Assembly: GCA_026225235.1 (NCBI GenBank)
Contig: JAMFSK010000024.1
Span: 1-64,000, forward strand
Length of the DNA: 64,000 nt
Direction of reading: 5' to 3'
Source of the DNA: Burkholderiales bacterium
GTDB lineage: Bacteria > Pseudomonadota > Gammaproteobacteria > Burkholderiales > Burkholderiaceae
Part shown: piece after piece, positions 29,285 through 37,547 of the stretch
How the letters are laid out: each line of letters starts with the position of its first letter
Numbering within the stretch: the stretch's first letter is position 1
The notes under the pieces: generated by a model
Database searches by the model: none
Seen by the model: the letters and a program-made list of their open reading frames with translations, nothing else
What the model was told of the DNA's origin: nothing
Position numbers and translations under genes: made by a program

Positions 29285-30730
29285 ATGAGCAGCTCGCCAA
29301 TCGATAAGGTCTGGGCTCGCTTCAGCGACCGTGGGGACTTCCCCATGCTGTCCCAGTCGGTTCAGGCCGCCGTATCCGCCATGGATACGCGCGACTTTGA
29401 TTTCACCGCTTTAGTGAATGTCATCCTCTCGGATTTCGCCTTGACCCAGAAGGTAATCCGACTCGCCAACTCCGCGATGTATTCGGCATTCGGCGGGAAT
29501 ATCACCACCGTATCGCGTGCGCTGATGATTCTCGGTATTGAGGCGGTCGGTCATCTGGCCGTCGGCCTTAAACTGCTCGATCATTTTTCGAGCGAACGCA
29601 GCAACCGCATCGATGCCAAGCTCGAGTTGAGCCGGACCATGCTGTCAGGCCATGTGGCGCGCCATGTGGCCGACCGCAGCAAGCAGGTCGCGCGCGAGGA
29701 AGCCGTGGTTTGCACGCTGATGCGGCAAGTCGGGAAACTGCTCGTGGTGTTTTATCTCGAAGATGAATGGCGTGAGATGCAGGAGCGCGCCGCACGTCTC
29801 GGAATCTCCGAAGAGCAGGCCTGCACGGATGTGCTGGGGGTGTCGTTCGAGGAGATGGGCCAGGAAGCCGCCACGCGCTGGCGTCTGCCCGAGACCATCC
29901 GCGCGGGCATGCGCGAGCCGGAAGAGCCGGCCAATTCGCCCCCCTCGCACTTGCAGTGGCTTCAGTCCGTCACGGGTTTTTCGACCGCGGTCTCCGAGAT
30001 CATGGCTGATCCGCACGCAGATGCCGCCCTGCGGGAAATCCTGCTGGCCGATCTCGCACGCGCGCACAGTGAGACGCTGGCAATGTCGCCCGAGCAACTG
30101 ATCGAGTTGACGGTCACGCTCGCGCAGGAAGAAGCGGCAAACACCCTGCTCGACGAGATCGACAGCCTTCGTAGCAACTCGATCGCCGCGGCCCGTCCCG
30201 TCGATCCCGAGTCTCGCTTGCGTGCCGGCCTCGCCGAACTGCGGTCGCTGCGTTCGAACCACGCGATTCAGCCGGTGCAGACGCTCGCGTCCGAAACGAT
30301 TCTCGCAGCGCTCGGTTTCGCGCGCGTGATCGTGTTCGAACGGCTCGCCGAACATCATGCGTTCGAAGCACGGCTCGGTGCCGGGGCGAACGTCGGACGC
30401 TTGCTGCCTTTGCTGCGCTTTCCGGAGTCCTTCGCGCCGGACGTGTTCCATCTGGCGATTGCGAATTCGGTCGGCATCTTCATCGAGCAGGCTCGTGAGG
30501 CCAAGATCGCCGCCCATATCCCTTCGTGGTTCCGTAACGCCTTGCCCGATGCACACGCATTCGTGCTGCTGCCGGTGCGGGTCGATACCACGACCGTCGG
30601 TTTGATCTACGGCGACTGGACGAACCAAAACGCGGTCCGCAAGATCGCGCCCGCGCAGATGGCCGCGCTCAACGAGCTCTCGGGCGAGTTGGGCCGGTTC
30701 TTCCAGCACTCGGCAGTTGGCGCGCGGTAA
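29285..30730 (+). CDS. HDOD domain protein with C-terminal GAF-like region
   Basis: Product of 481 residues. The N-terminal half is an HDOD domain (FPMLSQSVQAAVSAM, SDFALTQKVIRLANSAMYS, LMILGIEAVGHLAVGLKLL), an HD-like fold that lacks the metal-binding HD pair and usually works as a signalling scaffold. The C-terminal third (ASETILAALGFARVIVFERL, FVLLPVRVDTTTVGLIYGDW) resembles a GAF-type sensor. It lies 44 bases after the GGDEF-EAL gene on the same strand, so the two may act in one signalling pathway; that is inference. Confidence 0.8.
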   Translation: MSSSPIDKVWARFSDRGDFPMLSQSVQAAVSAMDTRDFDFTALVNVILSDFALTQKVIRLANSAMYSAFGGNITTVSRALMILGIEAVGHLAVGLKLLDHFSSERSNRIDAKLELSRTMLSGHVARHVADRSKQVAREEAVVCTLMRQVGKLLVVFYLEDEWREMQERAARLGISEEQACTDVLGVSFEEMGQEAATRWRLPETIRAGMREPEEPANSPPSHLQWLQSVTGFSTAVSEIMADPHADAALREILLADLARAHSETLAMSPEQLIELTVTLAQEEAANTLLDEIDSLRSNSIAAARPVDPESRLRAGLAELRSLRSNHAIQPVQTLASETILAALGFARVIVFERLAEHHAFEARLGAGANVGRLLPLLRFPESFAPDVFHLAIANSVGIFIEQAREAKIAAHIPSWFRNALPDAHAFVLLPVRVDTTTVGLIYGDWTNQNAVRKIAPAQMAALNELSGELGRFFQHSAVGAR

Positions 30731-30742
30731 ATTGACGATGGA

Positions 30743-30777
30743 GTGAAGCATCGGGTCACGCTGCCCCGATGCTTCAC
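30743..30777. terminator. Perfect 13-bp hairpin downstream of the HDOD gene
   Basis: GTGAAGCATCGGG (30743-30755) pairs with CCCGATGCTTCAC (30765-30777) around a nine-base loop, starting 13 bases after the HDOD stop. No T-run follows. It lies at the 3' side of both the HDOD gene and the decayed regulator on the other strand. Confidence 0.6.
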
Positions 30778-30779
30778 CG

Positions 30780-31218
30780 GTCTGCTGGGTCTCCTCGTTT
30801 TTCGCGTAATACGCTGCGCCTATTTCGGCAATCTTGAAGGCATGGACCAGTTCGACGTCACTGCGCGCGTCGAGCTTCTTCATCGCACTTTGCTTCTGCG
30901 CACTGATCGTCTTGAGACTGCGGCGCGTGCAATTCACAATCTCGGTGACCGTCATGCCTCTTGAATAGACGCATGACTTCCATCTCCCGCAAGGTCAACG
31001 GCTCGTCGCCGAAGCCATCGCGCTGCCGGTCGAACCTATGCCCGAGCAGCAGCTTCGAGGTCCGCGGGTCGACAAACTTGGCACCGTTGAGCACCCACTG
31101 ACTGGGCAACACCCACTACCCGGCAGCCGGGGCAATTCTCTACGGTCTTCTCGATTCCGGCGAGGACTACCGGGTGATCGTCTGCAATCACAAGATCGAT
31201 GTCGGGTAACACGTCCAC
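30780..31218 (-). pseudogene. Remnant of a NarL/LuxR-type response regulator
   Basis: Three pieces in different frames on the minus strand add up to a broken regulator. The first, from about 31218, reads DIDLVIADDHPVVLAGIEK and so keeps the receiver acidic pocket. The middle piece reads NGAKFVDPRTSKLLLG and then PLTLREMEVMRLFKR (start of the LuxR helix-turn-helix). The last, from 30955, reads MTVTEIVNCTRRSLKTISAQ and so holds the recognition helices. Between the first and second pieces most of the receiver, including the phosphoacceptor Asp, is missing. A second frameshift splits the DNA-binding domain. Both ends are approximate. Confidence 0.75.
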
Positions 31219-31728
31219 TTCGCCACACGGGTCGTCCCGTGGCGCGCACATAGCCTTCCTACAGAGCGTCCGGGAATGCTGCCGCGATATTGATGCGCGA
31301 CGGCCAGTTCCCCGATGCACGGGCGCCCGTGATGCGCGGCGCTTTTGCATGCAGCCTTTTCGCAGGCAGCCTTCTTGCGAAAGGTGCCGACTCCAGTTGG
31401 ACGCTATCGGTTGAATAGCGCCGGACACCATCCGTCAGGTAGCAATCTCAGTCAAAGCACAAATCGCTCATGCGACACCTCGATTAGAGAAAATCTCAGA
31501 ACTTGCCACAGCTTGAAAGCTATTCAGGAATGGTCCGAAACAGTGACACTGAATGTCATCGTCCCTTACGGCACGGGTCTCCAGCGGGTGTTCGCGATGT
31601 CTATCACGCCTCACGACATAGCCCATATGTGGAGCCGATCGCGCGTTTTATGAGGCCAACCCTCGTCCGTTCGCCCTACCCTCAGCCAAACGCGACACAG
31701 ATCACCGGGTTTATTTTGAGAGAAGTCC
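31219..31728. other. Gene-free stretch between the regulator remnant and tetR
   Basis: No supported coding sequence, RNA gene or strong palindrome. Base composition is more AT-rich towards tetR (about 31690-31764) than in the surrounding genes, consistent with non-coding or eroded DNA. Confidence 0.5.
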
Positions 31729-31735
31729 TTGATGC

Positions 31736-31753
31736 TCTACCTACAGGTAGATA
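31736..31753. promoter_or_regulatory. Operator-like palindrome in the tetR promoter
   Basis: TCTACCTACAGGTAGATA, an inverted repeat with 7-base arms TCTACCT/AGGTAGA. It lies in the spacer between TTGATG (31729-31734) and TAAAGT (31752-31757), a possible -35/-10 pair 17 bases apart, and 11 bases before the tetR ATG. The site is matched by two more at 32392 and 32561. Autoregulation by TetR is the natural reading. Confidence 0.65.
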
Positions 31754-31764
31754 AAGTTTGGTAC

Positions 31765-32325
31765 ATGCACACACGCACCATTCGCGAGCAGCTGCTCGAC
31801 TACGCCCAGACCTTGATCATGCTGCGCGGCTATAACGGCTTCAGTTACCGGGATCTGTCGGAACTGGTTGGCGTGAAGACCTCGAGCATCCACTATTACT
31901 TTCCGTCAAAGGAAGATCTGGTGTTCGAGGCGGTCAACGTCTACAGCAGCGAGATACTCGCCGAGCTGTATGCGATCGACCCGTCTCAACCCGCTCACCT
32001 GCGCCTCGATCGCTACACGCGACTGTTCAGCAAGGCGCTTGGCGAAGGCGACCAAATTTGTCTATGCGGGATGCTCGCGGCCGATATGGCTTCTCTGCCG
32101 GAGCACGTGAGGCAAGCCGTACAAAGCTTCTTCAGGAGCAACGAAACCTGGCTTGGCAAACTGCTGACCGAAGGGCGTAAACAGGGTACGTTGGTGGTCA
32201 GCGGGAGTCCCGAAGCGGCCGGCCGCGTGCTGTTTGCGTCGTTTCAAGGCGCCGTCATCGCCAGCCGACTATTTGGCGTCAAGACCCGGCTCGAAGAAGT
32301 GACGCAGGCCTACCGGGCTCTGTAG
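31765..32325 (+). CDS. TetR/AcrR family transcriptional regulator
   Basis: Product of 186 residues from ATG 31765, which starts MHTRTIREQLLDYAQ. The N-terminal helix-turn-helix is clear: GYNGFSYRDLSELVGVKTSS then IHYYFPSKEDLVFEAV. The ligand domain is all-helical and includes CLCGMLAADMASLP, with two cysteines close together, a pattern seen in some electrophile- or oxidant-responsive TetR proteins. The palindrome at 31736-31753 suggests autorepression. The other likely targets are not obvious, because two further copies of the site lie in a gene-free gap downstream. Confidence 0.88.
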   Translation: MHTRTIREQLLDYAQTLIMLRGYNGFSYRDLSELVGVKTSSIHYYFPSKEDLVFEAVNVYSSEILAELYAIDPSQPAHLRLDRYTRLFSKALGEGDQICLCGMLAADMASLPEHVRQAVQSFFRSNETWLGKLLTEGRKQGTLVVSGSPEAAGRVLFASFQGAVIASRLFGVKTRLEEVTQAYRAL

Positions 32326-32391
32326 TACAAACTGCGCGCTCGATGCAAGTTGCATGAGCGCACAACACTTTTGTTCAAAATTGACCTTAAA

Positions 32392-32409
32392 TCTACCTTC
32401 AAATAGATA
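32392..32409. promoter_or_regulatory. Second operator-like palindrome, downstream of tetR
   Basis: TCTACCTTCAAATAGATA matches the tetR promoter site at 13 of 18 positions and keeps the dyad. TTGACC lies at 32381-32386, five bases upstream, so a rightward promoter may be overlapped. No ORF follows. Confidence 0.55.
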
Positions 32410-32560
32410 GCCGAAATTTATATAGCCGGCCGACAAGCGTGGAAGACGGTCCGATTCGGGAAGGATTTCGGCGGTTTTAGGCGATGTGGATCGTCTAATC
32501 TGGCCGACTGTTAGAACGCGACTTGGCAATGCTCGATTTTATGTCTTGTCGGGAAGACTA

Positions 32561-32578
32561 TCTATCTTTGGATAGATA
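32561..32578. promoter_or_regulatory. Third operator-like palindrome, before the cadD stop
   Basis: TCTATCTTTGGATAGATA lies within a 22-bp perfect dyad (arms CTATCTATC and GATAGATAG, 32559-32580). It has the same core as the other two sites. It lies 27 bases beyond the 3' end of the convergent CadD-type gene. Confidence 0.55.
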
Positions 32579-32606
32579 GCTGGGGTCAGGCCGTGTTCAC
32601 CTCACC

Positions 32607-33221
32607 TCACAGGCCGAATGCCTTCAACGTACCGTTGGCGGCGATCACCGAGATCCCGATCAGGATCAAGACCCAAGGCAGCAAAAGGTGTCCGTAGCGG
32701 CTGATCGGCTTGCCAATCAACCGATGCGACACCAGCCAGTTGGCCAAGCCGCACCACAGCCCGATCATCACAAGGAAGACCGCGATGATCGCGACCGCAT
32801 CTTGCGTGGGGCGTCCCGCGAACAGCGGCACATAGGCCGAGAGATTGTCCGAACCATTTGCGATCGCCACCACCGCCACCGTCCAGATCGACGAGGCCGC
32901 ACGCGGTGTCGACAGCGTCTCGCTGCCGGACAAAGACTCATCGCTTCCCTGGGCCGACTGAGTCCGCGCCGCTTGCAACAGTTTGCCGATGCCAATGACG
33001 ATCGGCATGATGCCCACCAGTCCGACGTAGGCATGCGGCACCTTGAGCATCAGCGAGGCCAGCCCGCAAGCGAGCGCGACCAAGGCCATCGACCCCAGAT
33101 ATTGGCCCGATACCACGGGGCGCTTGTCATCGGCTTCGGCAAAGAAGGCGAGCAGCACGAACAAGTTGTCGATATTCGTCGCGGCAAACGCGACGATGGC
33201 CAGAAGGATGGCAGTGAGCAT
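32607..33221 (-). CDS. CadD-type cadmium resistance/LysE-superfamily transporter
   Basis: Membrane protein of 204 residues with about five to six hydrophobic segments. The start MLTAILLAIVAFAATNIDNL and the mid-protein NGSDNLSAYVPLFAG carry the paired Asp/Asn motifs of the CadD family, whose founding members export cadmium in Gram-positive bacteria. The metal or other substrate here is not known. A polar, Ser-rich loop separates the halves. No operator-like site or metal riboswitch was recognised at its 5' end. Confidence 0.78.
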   Translation of the reverse strand: MLTAILLAIVAFAATNIDNLFVLLAFFAEADDKRPVVSGQYLGSMALVALACGLASLMLKVPHAYVGLVGIMPIVIGIGKLLQAARTQSAQGSDESLSGSETLSTPRAASSIWTVAVVAIANGSDNLSAYVPLFAGRPTQDAVAIIAVFLVMIGLWCGLANWLVSHRLIGKPISRYGHLLLPWVLILIGISVIAANGTLKAFGL

Positions 33222-33561
33222 TCAGCGTGAGTCGGCAGGCGGAGACCAGCGAGATGATGCCTTATCACCCCCTATCCGAGGAGAGTGATTGAGGGGCGGT
33301 CGCGTCTTCAAACACTTGATGTTGACGGGCCAGTCCGTGCAAATCGGTGTAGGCTCGATACGTGAGTCGGGGGTTAGCCCCCTCGACCCGCCGGACAAAA
33401 ACCGCGATGGGAGTGTCTCCGGACGAATTCGCCAGCCCGACGGCTTCGTTCCGCCCCGCGACAGATCGACCTGAATCTGAGCGTCACAGCCTCAGCGCCA
33501 CCTCGTGGCATGACGGTTGCGGCATCGTGCCAACCCTTCGAAAAAAACGGCGGCCACAACC
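33222..33561. other. Divergent intergenic region between the CadD-type gene and the Hfq paralogue
   Basis: Stretch of 340 bases without a supported gene. The only clear structure is a hairpin at 33366-33387: GTCG plus GGGG pair with CCCC and CGAC around a short loop, with one bulged T. A run of seven A (33540-33546) lies before the Hfq-like gene. Promoters for both flanking genes must lie here but none is convincing. Confidence 0.45.
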
Positions 33562-33936
33562 ATGTCGACAGAATCCGAAGACCGTTTCCCGCAGAATGAA
33601 GTCCTGAACAGCCTCCGCAAGGAACGCAAGCGCGTCCAGATCTTTCTGATCAACGGCATCCGCCTGGTGGGGACGATTGAGTCATTCGACCAGTATCTGA
33701 TCATGTTGAGCACGCCGAGCGGCGTGCAAGGCATCTACAAGCGCGCGATCTCAACCGTGCAGCCAGACACCGGCTCGCGCCCACCCCAGGCACGCGACCG
33801 GTCGCGCGACGAATCGTCATCGACCGTCATCACCCGGCGACGGCGTCCGAGTGGACCCGGCGGGTCCGGTGGTGCGGGAGGCCTGGGCAGTTCAGGCGGT
33901 GGCACGGGCGGCTCGTCAGGCACGCACGAGGGCTAG
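33562..33936 (+). CDS. Hfq paralogue with Gly-rich C-terminal tail (Hfq2-like)
   Basis: Product of 124 residues. Residues 11-68 form an Sm fold close to Hfq: [39 protein letters not shown] (Sm1) and YKRAISTV (Sm2). The canonical Sm2 is YKHAIS, so the uridine-contacting His is Arg61 here. The Arg-rich rim is kept (RKERKR). Residues 70-124 are Arg/Ser-rich, then Gly/Ser-rich and probably disordered. Burkholderia species are known to have a long second Hfq, and this fits that type. No clear ribosome-binding site precedes ATG 33562. Confidence 0.85.
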   Translation: MSTESEDRFPQNEVLNSLRKERKRVQIFLINGIRLVGTIESFDQYLIMLSTPSGVQGIYKRAISTVQPDTGSRPPQARDRSRDESSSTVITRRRRPSGPGGSGGAGGLGSSGGGTGGSSGTHEG

Positions 33937-33972
33937 GCCACCCAGGGCGATGGGGCCGCTCTCCGAGCCGCC

Positions 33973-33999
33973 CTTATGCGCCTTATGCGCCTTATGCGC
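33973..33999. repeat. Three tandem copies of a 9-bp unit at a stop codon
   Basis: CTTATGCGC occurs three times in tandem. On the minus strand each copy supplies an in-frame TAA, so the COG2509 gene ends in three successive TAA codons nine bases apart. Confidence 0.85.
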
Positions 34000-35614
34000 C
34001 TTGCGACGCCAGCAGGTCGAGCGCGAGCGCCTCGGCCACTTCGATTCCGTCGATGGCGGCCGAATAAATGCCACCGGCATAGCCCGCGCCTTCACCCGCG
34101 GGGTAGAGGCCCTCGACATTCATGCTCTGGAAGTTGTCCTTGCGGCGAATCCGGATCGGCGACGAGGTACGCGTCTCGACACCCGTGAGTACCGCATCGT
34201 GCATCGCAAAGCCTGCGATCTTCTTGTCGAGCTCGGGCAAGGCCTCCCGAATCGCCTCGACTACATAGTCCGGCAACGCCGTGCTGAGGTCCGTGGGCGT
34301 AACGCCCGGCTTGTAGGAGGGCACCACCGATCCCAGCGAAGTCGACGGCCGGCCAGCGATAAAATCGCCCACCAGTTGCCCGGGCGCGCAATAGTTGCTG
34401 CCGCCAAGCTCGAAGGCCCGCGACTCCCATTTACGCTGGAAGTCGATCCCCGCCAGCGCATCTCCCGGAAAGTCTTCCGGCGTGATCCCCACCACGATGC
34501 CCGCGTTCGCATTGCGCTCGGCGCGTGAGTACTGGCTCATGCCATTGGTCACGACGCGCCCCGGCTCGGATGCCGCCGCGACCACCGTGCCACCAGGGCA
34601 CATGCAAAAGCTGTAGACCGCGCGCCCATTGTTCGCGTGGTGGACCACCTTGTAATCGGCCGCGCCCAACTGTTCATGCCCGGCAAACTTGCCGAACCGG
34701 CTCCGGTCGATCATGCCCTGCGGATGCTCGATCCGAAACCCGAGCGAAAACGGTTTCGCTTCGATATAGACACCTTGCTTGTGCAGCATCTCGAACGTGT
34801 CGCGCGCGCTATGACCAATCGCGAGCACAACATGGTTGGTGCGCAGCGTTTCGCCATTTGACAGCTTGAGCGCGCGGAGCTTGCCCTGGTCGATTTCGAT
34901 CTCATCGACCTTCGTCTCAAAGCGAACCTCGCCGCCGAGGGAGTGAATCGTCGCGCGCATCTTCTCGACCATGCTGACCAAGCGGAAGGTACCGATGTGG
35001 GGGCGACTCAGAAAAAGAATGTCTTCCGGCGCACCCGCGAGGACAAACTCATCGAGTACCTTGCGCCCGAGATGGCGCGGGTCCTTGATCTGGCTGTAGA
35101 GCTTGCCATCCGAAAACGTCCCGGCGCCACCCTCGCCGAACTGCACGTTCGACTCAGGATTGAGGACACTCTTTCGCCACAGACCAAACGTGTCTTTTGT
35201 CCGTTCGCGGACCGCTTTGCCGCGTTCGAGGATGATCGGGCGCAAGCCCATCTGAGCGAGGATCAGGCCGGCAAACAGGCCACAGGGGCCCATACCGATC
35301 ACCACGGGGCGCGGCGCCGTAAGCTGGCGCGGCGCTTTCGCCACGAAGTGATACTTCATGTCCGGCGTGACGCTGTAGTGCGGCTTGCCCTGCATCTGCC
35401 GGAAGGCCGCCGCCTCGTCTCTCAGTTCGACATCGAGGATATAGGTGAGCTTGATGTCGGTCCGCTTGCGCGCGTCATGGGCGCGGCGGAAGACCGTATA
35501 GCCGATCATCTCGTCGGGTTTGACACCGATTTCTTCGAGACGGGCGAGCACAGCGGTGTCCAGATCGGACTGGGGATGATCGAGCGGGAGTTTGACTTCG
35601 CTAAGACGGAGCAT
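33992..35614 (-). CDS. COG2509 FAD-dependent dehydrogenase
   Basis: Uncharacterised flavoprotein of 540 residues. An N-terminal ferredoxin-like domain (LRLSEVKLPLDHPQSDL, GYTVFRRAHDARKRTDIK) is followed by a Rossmann FAD domain: PVVIGMGPCGLFAGLILAQM, LAIGHSARDTFEML and a C-terminal GLYPAGEGAGYAGGIYSAA. These features match the widespread NAD/FAD-utilising dehydrogenases of COG2509, whose reaction is not established. Its stop falls in a 9-bp tandem repeat, and it shares the minus strand with the sigma-54 activator upstream. Confidence 0.85.
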   Translation of the reverse strand: MLRLSEVKLPLDHPQSDLDTAVLARLEEIGVKPDEMIGYTVFRRAHDARKRTDIKLTYILDVELRDEAAAFRQMQGKPHYSVTPDMKYHFVAKAPRQLTAPRPVVIGMGPCGLFAGLILAQMGLRPIILERGKAVRERTKDTFGLWRKSVLNPESNVQFGEGGAGTFSDGKLYSQIKDPRHLGRKVLDEFVLAGAPEDILFLSRPHIGTFRLVSMVEKMRATIHSLGGEVRFETKVDEIEIDQGKLRALKLSNGETLRTNHVVLAIGHSARDTFEMLHKQGVYIEAKPFSLGFRIEHPQGMIDRSRFGKFAGHEQLGAADYKVVHHANNGRAVYSFCMCPGGTVVAAASEPGRVVTNGMSQYSRAERNANAGIVVGITPEDFPGDALAGIDFQRKWESRAFELGGSNYCAPGQLVGDFIAGRPSTSLGSVVPSYKPGVTPTDLSTALPDYVVEAIREALPELDKKIAGFAMHDAVLTGVETRTSSPIRIRRKDNFQSMNVEGLYPAGEGAGYAGGIYSAAIDGIEVAEALALDLLASQGA

Positions 35615-35704
35615 GGCTTTCTACGGAGAGTGGGCGCTCGGGGTGCGCCAGACAGGAGGATTTTAACGGGTTTGAAGAGGGGGTGCCCATGGCGGCGAAT
35701 CCCC

Positions 35705-37525
35705 TCAGATTCGCAGGCCCCGGCTTTTGAGCCGATACACCAGTTGAGCGCGCGTGATGCCCAGCGTGCGCGCGGCGGCCGACAGATTGCCTTGCGCCCG
35801 TTGCACGGCACTCTTGAGGAGTGCCGTTTCGATGTCGTCGAGCGAGGTCGACGCCTGCTCGTCGCCGAGTCCAAGCAGGAGATGGTTGACCTTCCGCGTC
35901 ACTCGATCGATTTCGCCGTCGGCCGCCCCCGCCTGGTCTCTATCGAGCATCTTTGACGCCATCAGCGAACCGTCCGTGCCGATACCGAACAAGGCCGTAT
36001 TGATCTGCTCACCGCTAGTGAATAGATGGCTGATGTCGATGGCGCCCCGATCCGGCGCCAGAATGACGCCTCGTTCGACAATATTTTCCATTTCCCGGAT
36101 GTTGCCGGGCCAGTCATACGACAGCAACGCATCGAGTGCGCGACCCGTGAACCCGGTAACGACACGACCATGGCGTTGACCATACTTGCGCAACATATGG
36201 TTGAGCAGCACCGGCACGTCTTCGCGCCGCTCACGCAAAGACGGCACGGTAATCGGGAATACATTGAGCCGGAAGAACAAGTCTTCGCGGAAACGGCCCG
36301 CGCGAATTTCGTCGCGTAGATCGAGATTGGTTGCAGCGACCACCCGCACATTCACACGCCGTGTCTGACTGTCGCCGACGCGCTCGATTTCACCCTCCTG
36401 CAATGCGCGCAACAACTTGCCTTGCGCCGTCATGCTCAGGATGCCGACCTCATCGAGAAACAGCGTCCCACCGTTGGCGCGTTCAAAGCGGCCTTCGCGA
36501 CTTTTTGTGGCGTCGGTGAAGGCGCCCTTCTCGACACCGAATAACTCGGCCTCCACCAGCTGTTCGGGAATCGCTGCGCAATTGACTGCAACGAAAGGGC
36601 CGGCGCTACAGTTGCTGATACGGTGAAGCGTGCGCGCGCAGACTTCCTTGCCCACCCCGCTCTCGCCGAGGAACAAGACAGTCGCCTGCGTCGTGGCGAC
36701 ACGCCGAAGCATATGACAGACGGCATTGAACCCGGGCGACGCTCCGACCATATTGTCATCGCCGAACGCAGTCGGCGCCGGTGCGGCGCTTGGGGACGAG
36801 ACCTCGGGCGCTCGTTGCGCGACGCTCGCAGAAAGCCCCTGTGAGAACGATTGGGCCTGCATGAAGCGCAGATCGTCGGCAGCCGTCTCACCCCATTCCT
36901 CCACAGGCTTTCCGACGATCCGGCAGTGCGGCTGGCCGAGCGCACGGCATTCAATCTCGCGATAGAGGATGGGCCGCCCCATGAACACACTGGTGTAACC
37001 CGATGCATAGCCTATCTGTGTCCAGCACACGGGTTCGGCACCGATGCCATAGATGCGGATATGTTCCTCGTCCTCCGAACATTGCTTCCAGATGAACTCG
37101 CCGTAGTATTTGCCGCGTTCGACATCGATTTCGAGGCGTACCGGCTCGACCGCAGTGATCCCTTCAAGCATATGCAATTGCGGGCCGACGGCAAACATCT
37201 CGGTGACGGAGTTCGAAGGTCGCACCTTGCGGGCAAGTTCGGCGTCCCGCGCGCCTGAGTTGTAGCCCATCCGCGTTAACAGTCCCCGTGCCGCATCGAT
37301 GCCCAGGCTCTCGATAAGTTCTCGACGCATCGCGCCGACAGCACCGGTATGAATCAGCACCATGCGCTGGTCGTCGAGCCAGATGCGGCCCTCCTCAGGG
37401 ACGAAGTGCAGTCTCGACATCAAGTCGGCAATGTCCGGGTAGCGCAGACTGTCGACACCCGCACTGGTCGGAGAGACCTGGGCTTTCCCGTCGCACGACG
37501 GGGTCCTGGTTTTCTCAACATGCAT
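35705..37525 (-). CDS. dmpR: Phenol-responsive sigma-54 activator (DmpR/PoxR/MopR family)
   Basis: Product of 606 residues: V4R sensor (about 30-210), linker, AAA+ domain (260-500) and a Fis-type helix-turn-helix at the end (NLSAAARTLGITRAQLVYRL). Walker A is GESGVGKE (287-294), Walker B GGTLFLDE, and the sigma-54 contact loop reads GAFTDA rather than GAFTGA. By alignment to MopR, the phenol-contacting His and Trp are His118 and Trp146, and the zinc ligands are Cys167, Glu190, Cys193 and Cys201, all present. Phenol release of AAA+ inhibition is the expected mechanism. It is divergent from dmpK. ATG 37525 has GGGAG upstream. Confidence 0.93.
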   Translation of the reverse strand: MHVEKTRTPSCDGKAQVSPTSAGVDSLRYPDIADLMSRLHFVPEEGRIWLDDQRMVLIHTGAVGAMRRELIESLGIDAARGLLTRMGYNSGARDAELARKVRPSNSVTEMFAVGPQLHMLEGITAVEPVRLEIDVERGKYYGEFIWKQCSEDEEHIRIYGIGAEPVCWTQIGYASGYTSVFMGRPILYREIECRALGQPHCRIVGKPVEEWGETAADDLRFMQAQSFSQGLSASVAQRAPEVSSPSAAPAPTAFGDDNMVGASPGFNAVCHMLRRVATTQATVLFLGESGVGKEVCARTLHRISNCSAGPFVAVNCAAIPEQLVEAELFGVEKGAFTDATKSREGRFERANGGTLFLDEVGILSMTAQGKLLRALQEGEIERVGDSQTRRVNVRVVAATNLDLRDEIRAGRFREDLFFRLNVFPITVPSLRERREDVPVLLNHMLRKYGQRHGRVVTGFTGRALDALLSYDWPGNIREMENIVERGVILAPDRGAIDISHLFTSGEQINTALFGIGTDGSLMASKMLDRDQAGAADGEIDRVTRKVNHLLLGLGDEQASTSLDDIETALLKSAVQRAQGNLSAAARTLGITRAQLVYRLKSRGLRI

Positions 37526-37547
37526 GACTTGAGTCTCCCGCTTATTT

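Noticed and set aside
29645-30955. 436-codon minus-strand frame opposite the HDOD gene
   Set aside because: Only its first 50 or so codons (MTVTEIVNCTRRS onwards) are meaningful, as the tail of the regulator remnant; the rest is HDOD antisense.
33222-33320. Possible manganese (yybP-ykoY) riboswitch before the CadD-type gene
   Set aside because: The conserved GGGGAGUA-type core and paired loops could not be found on the minus strand.
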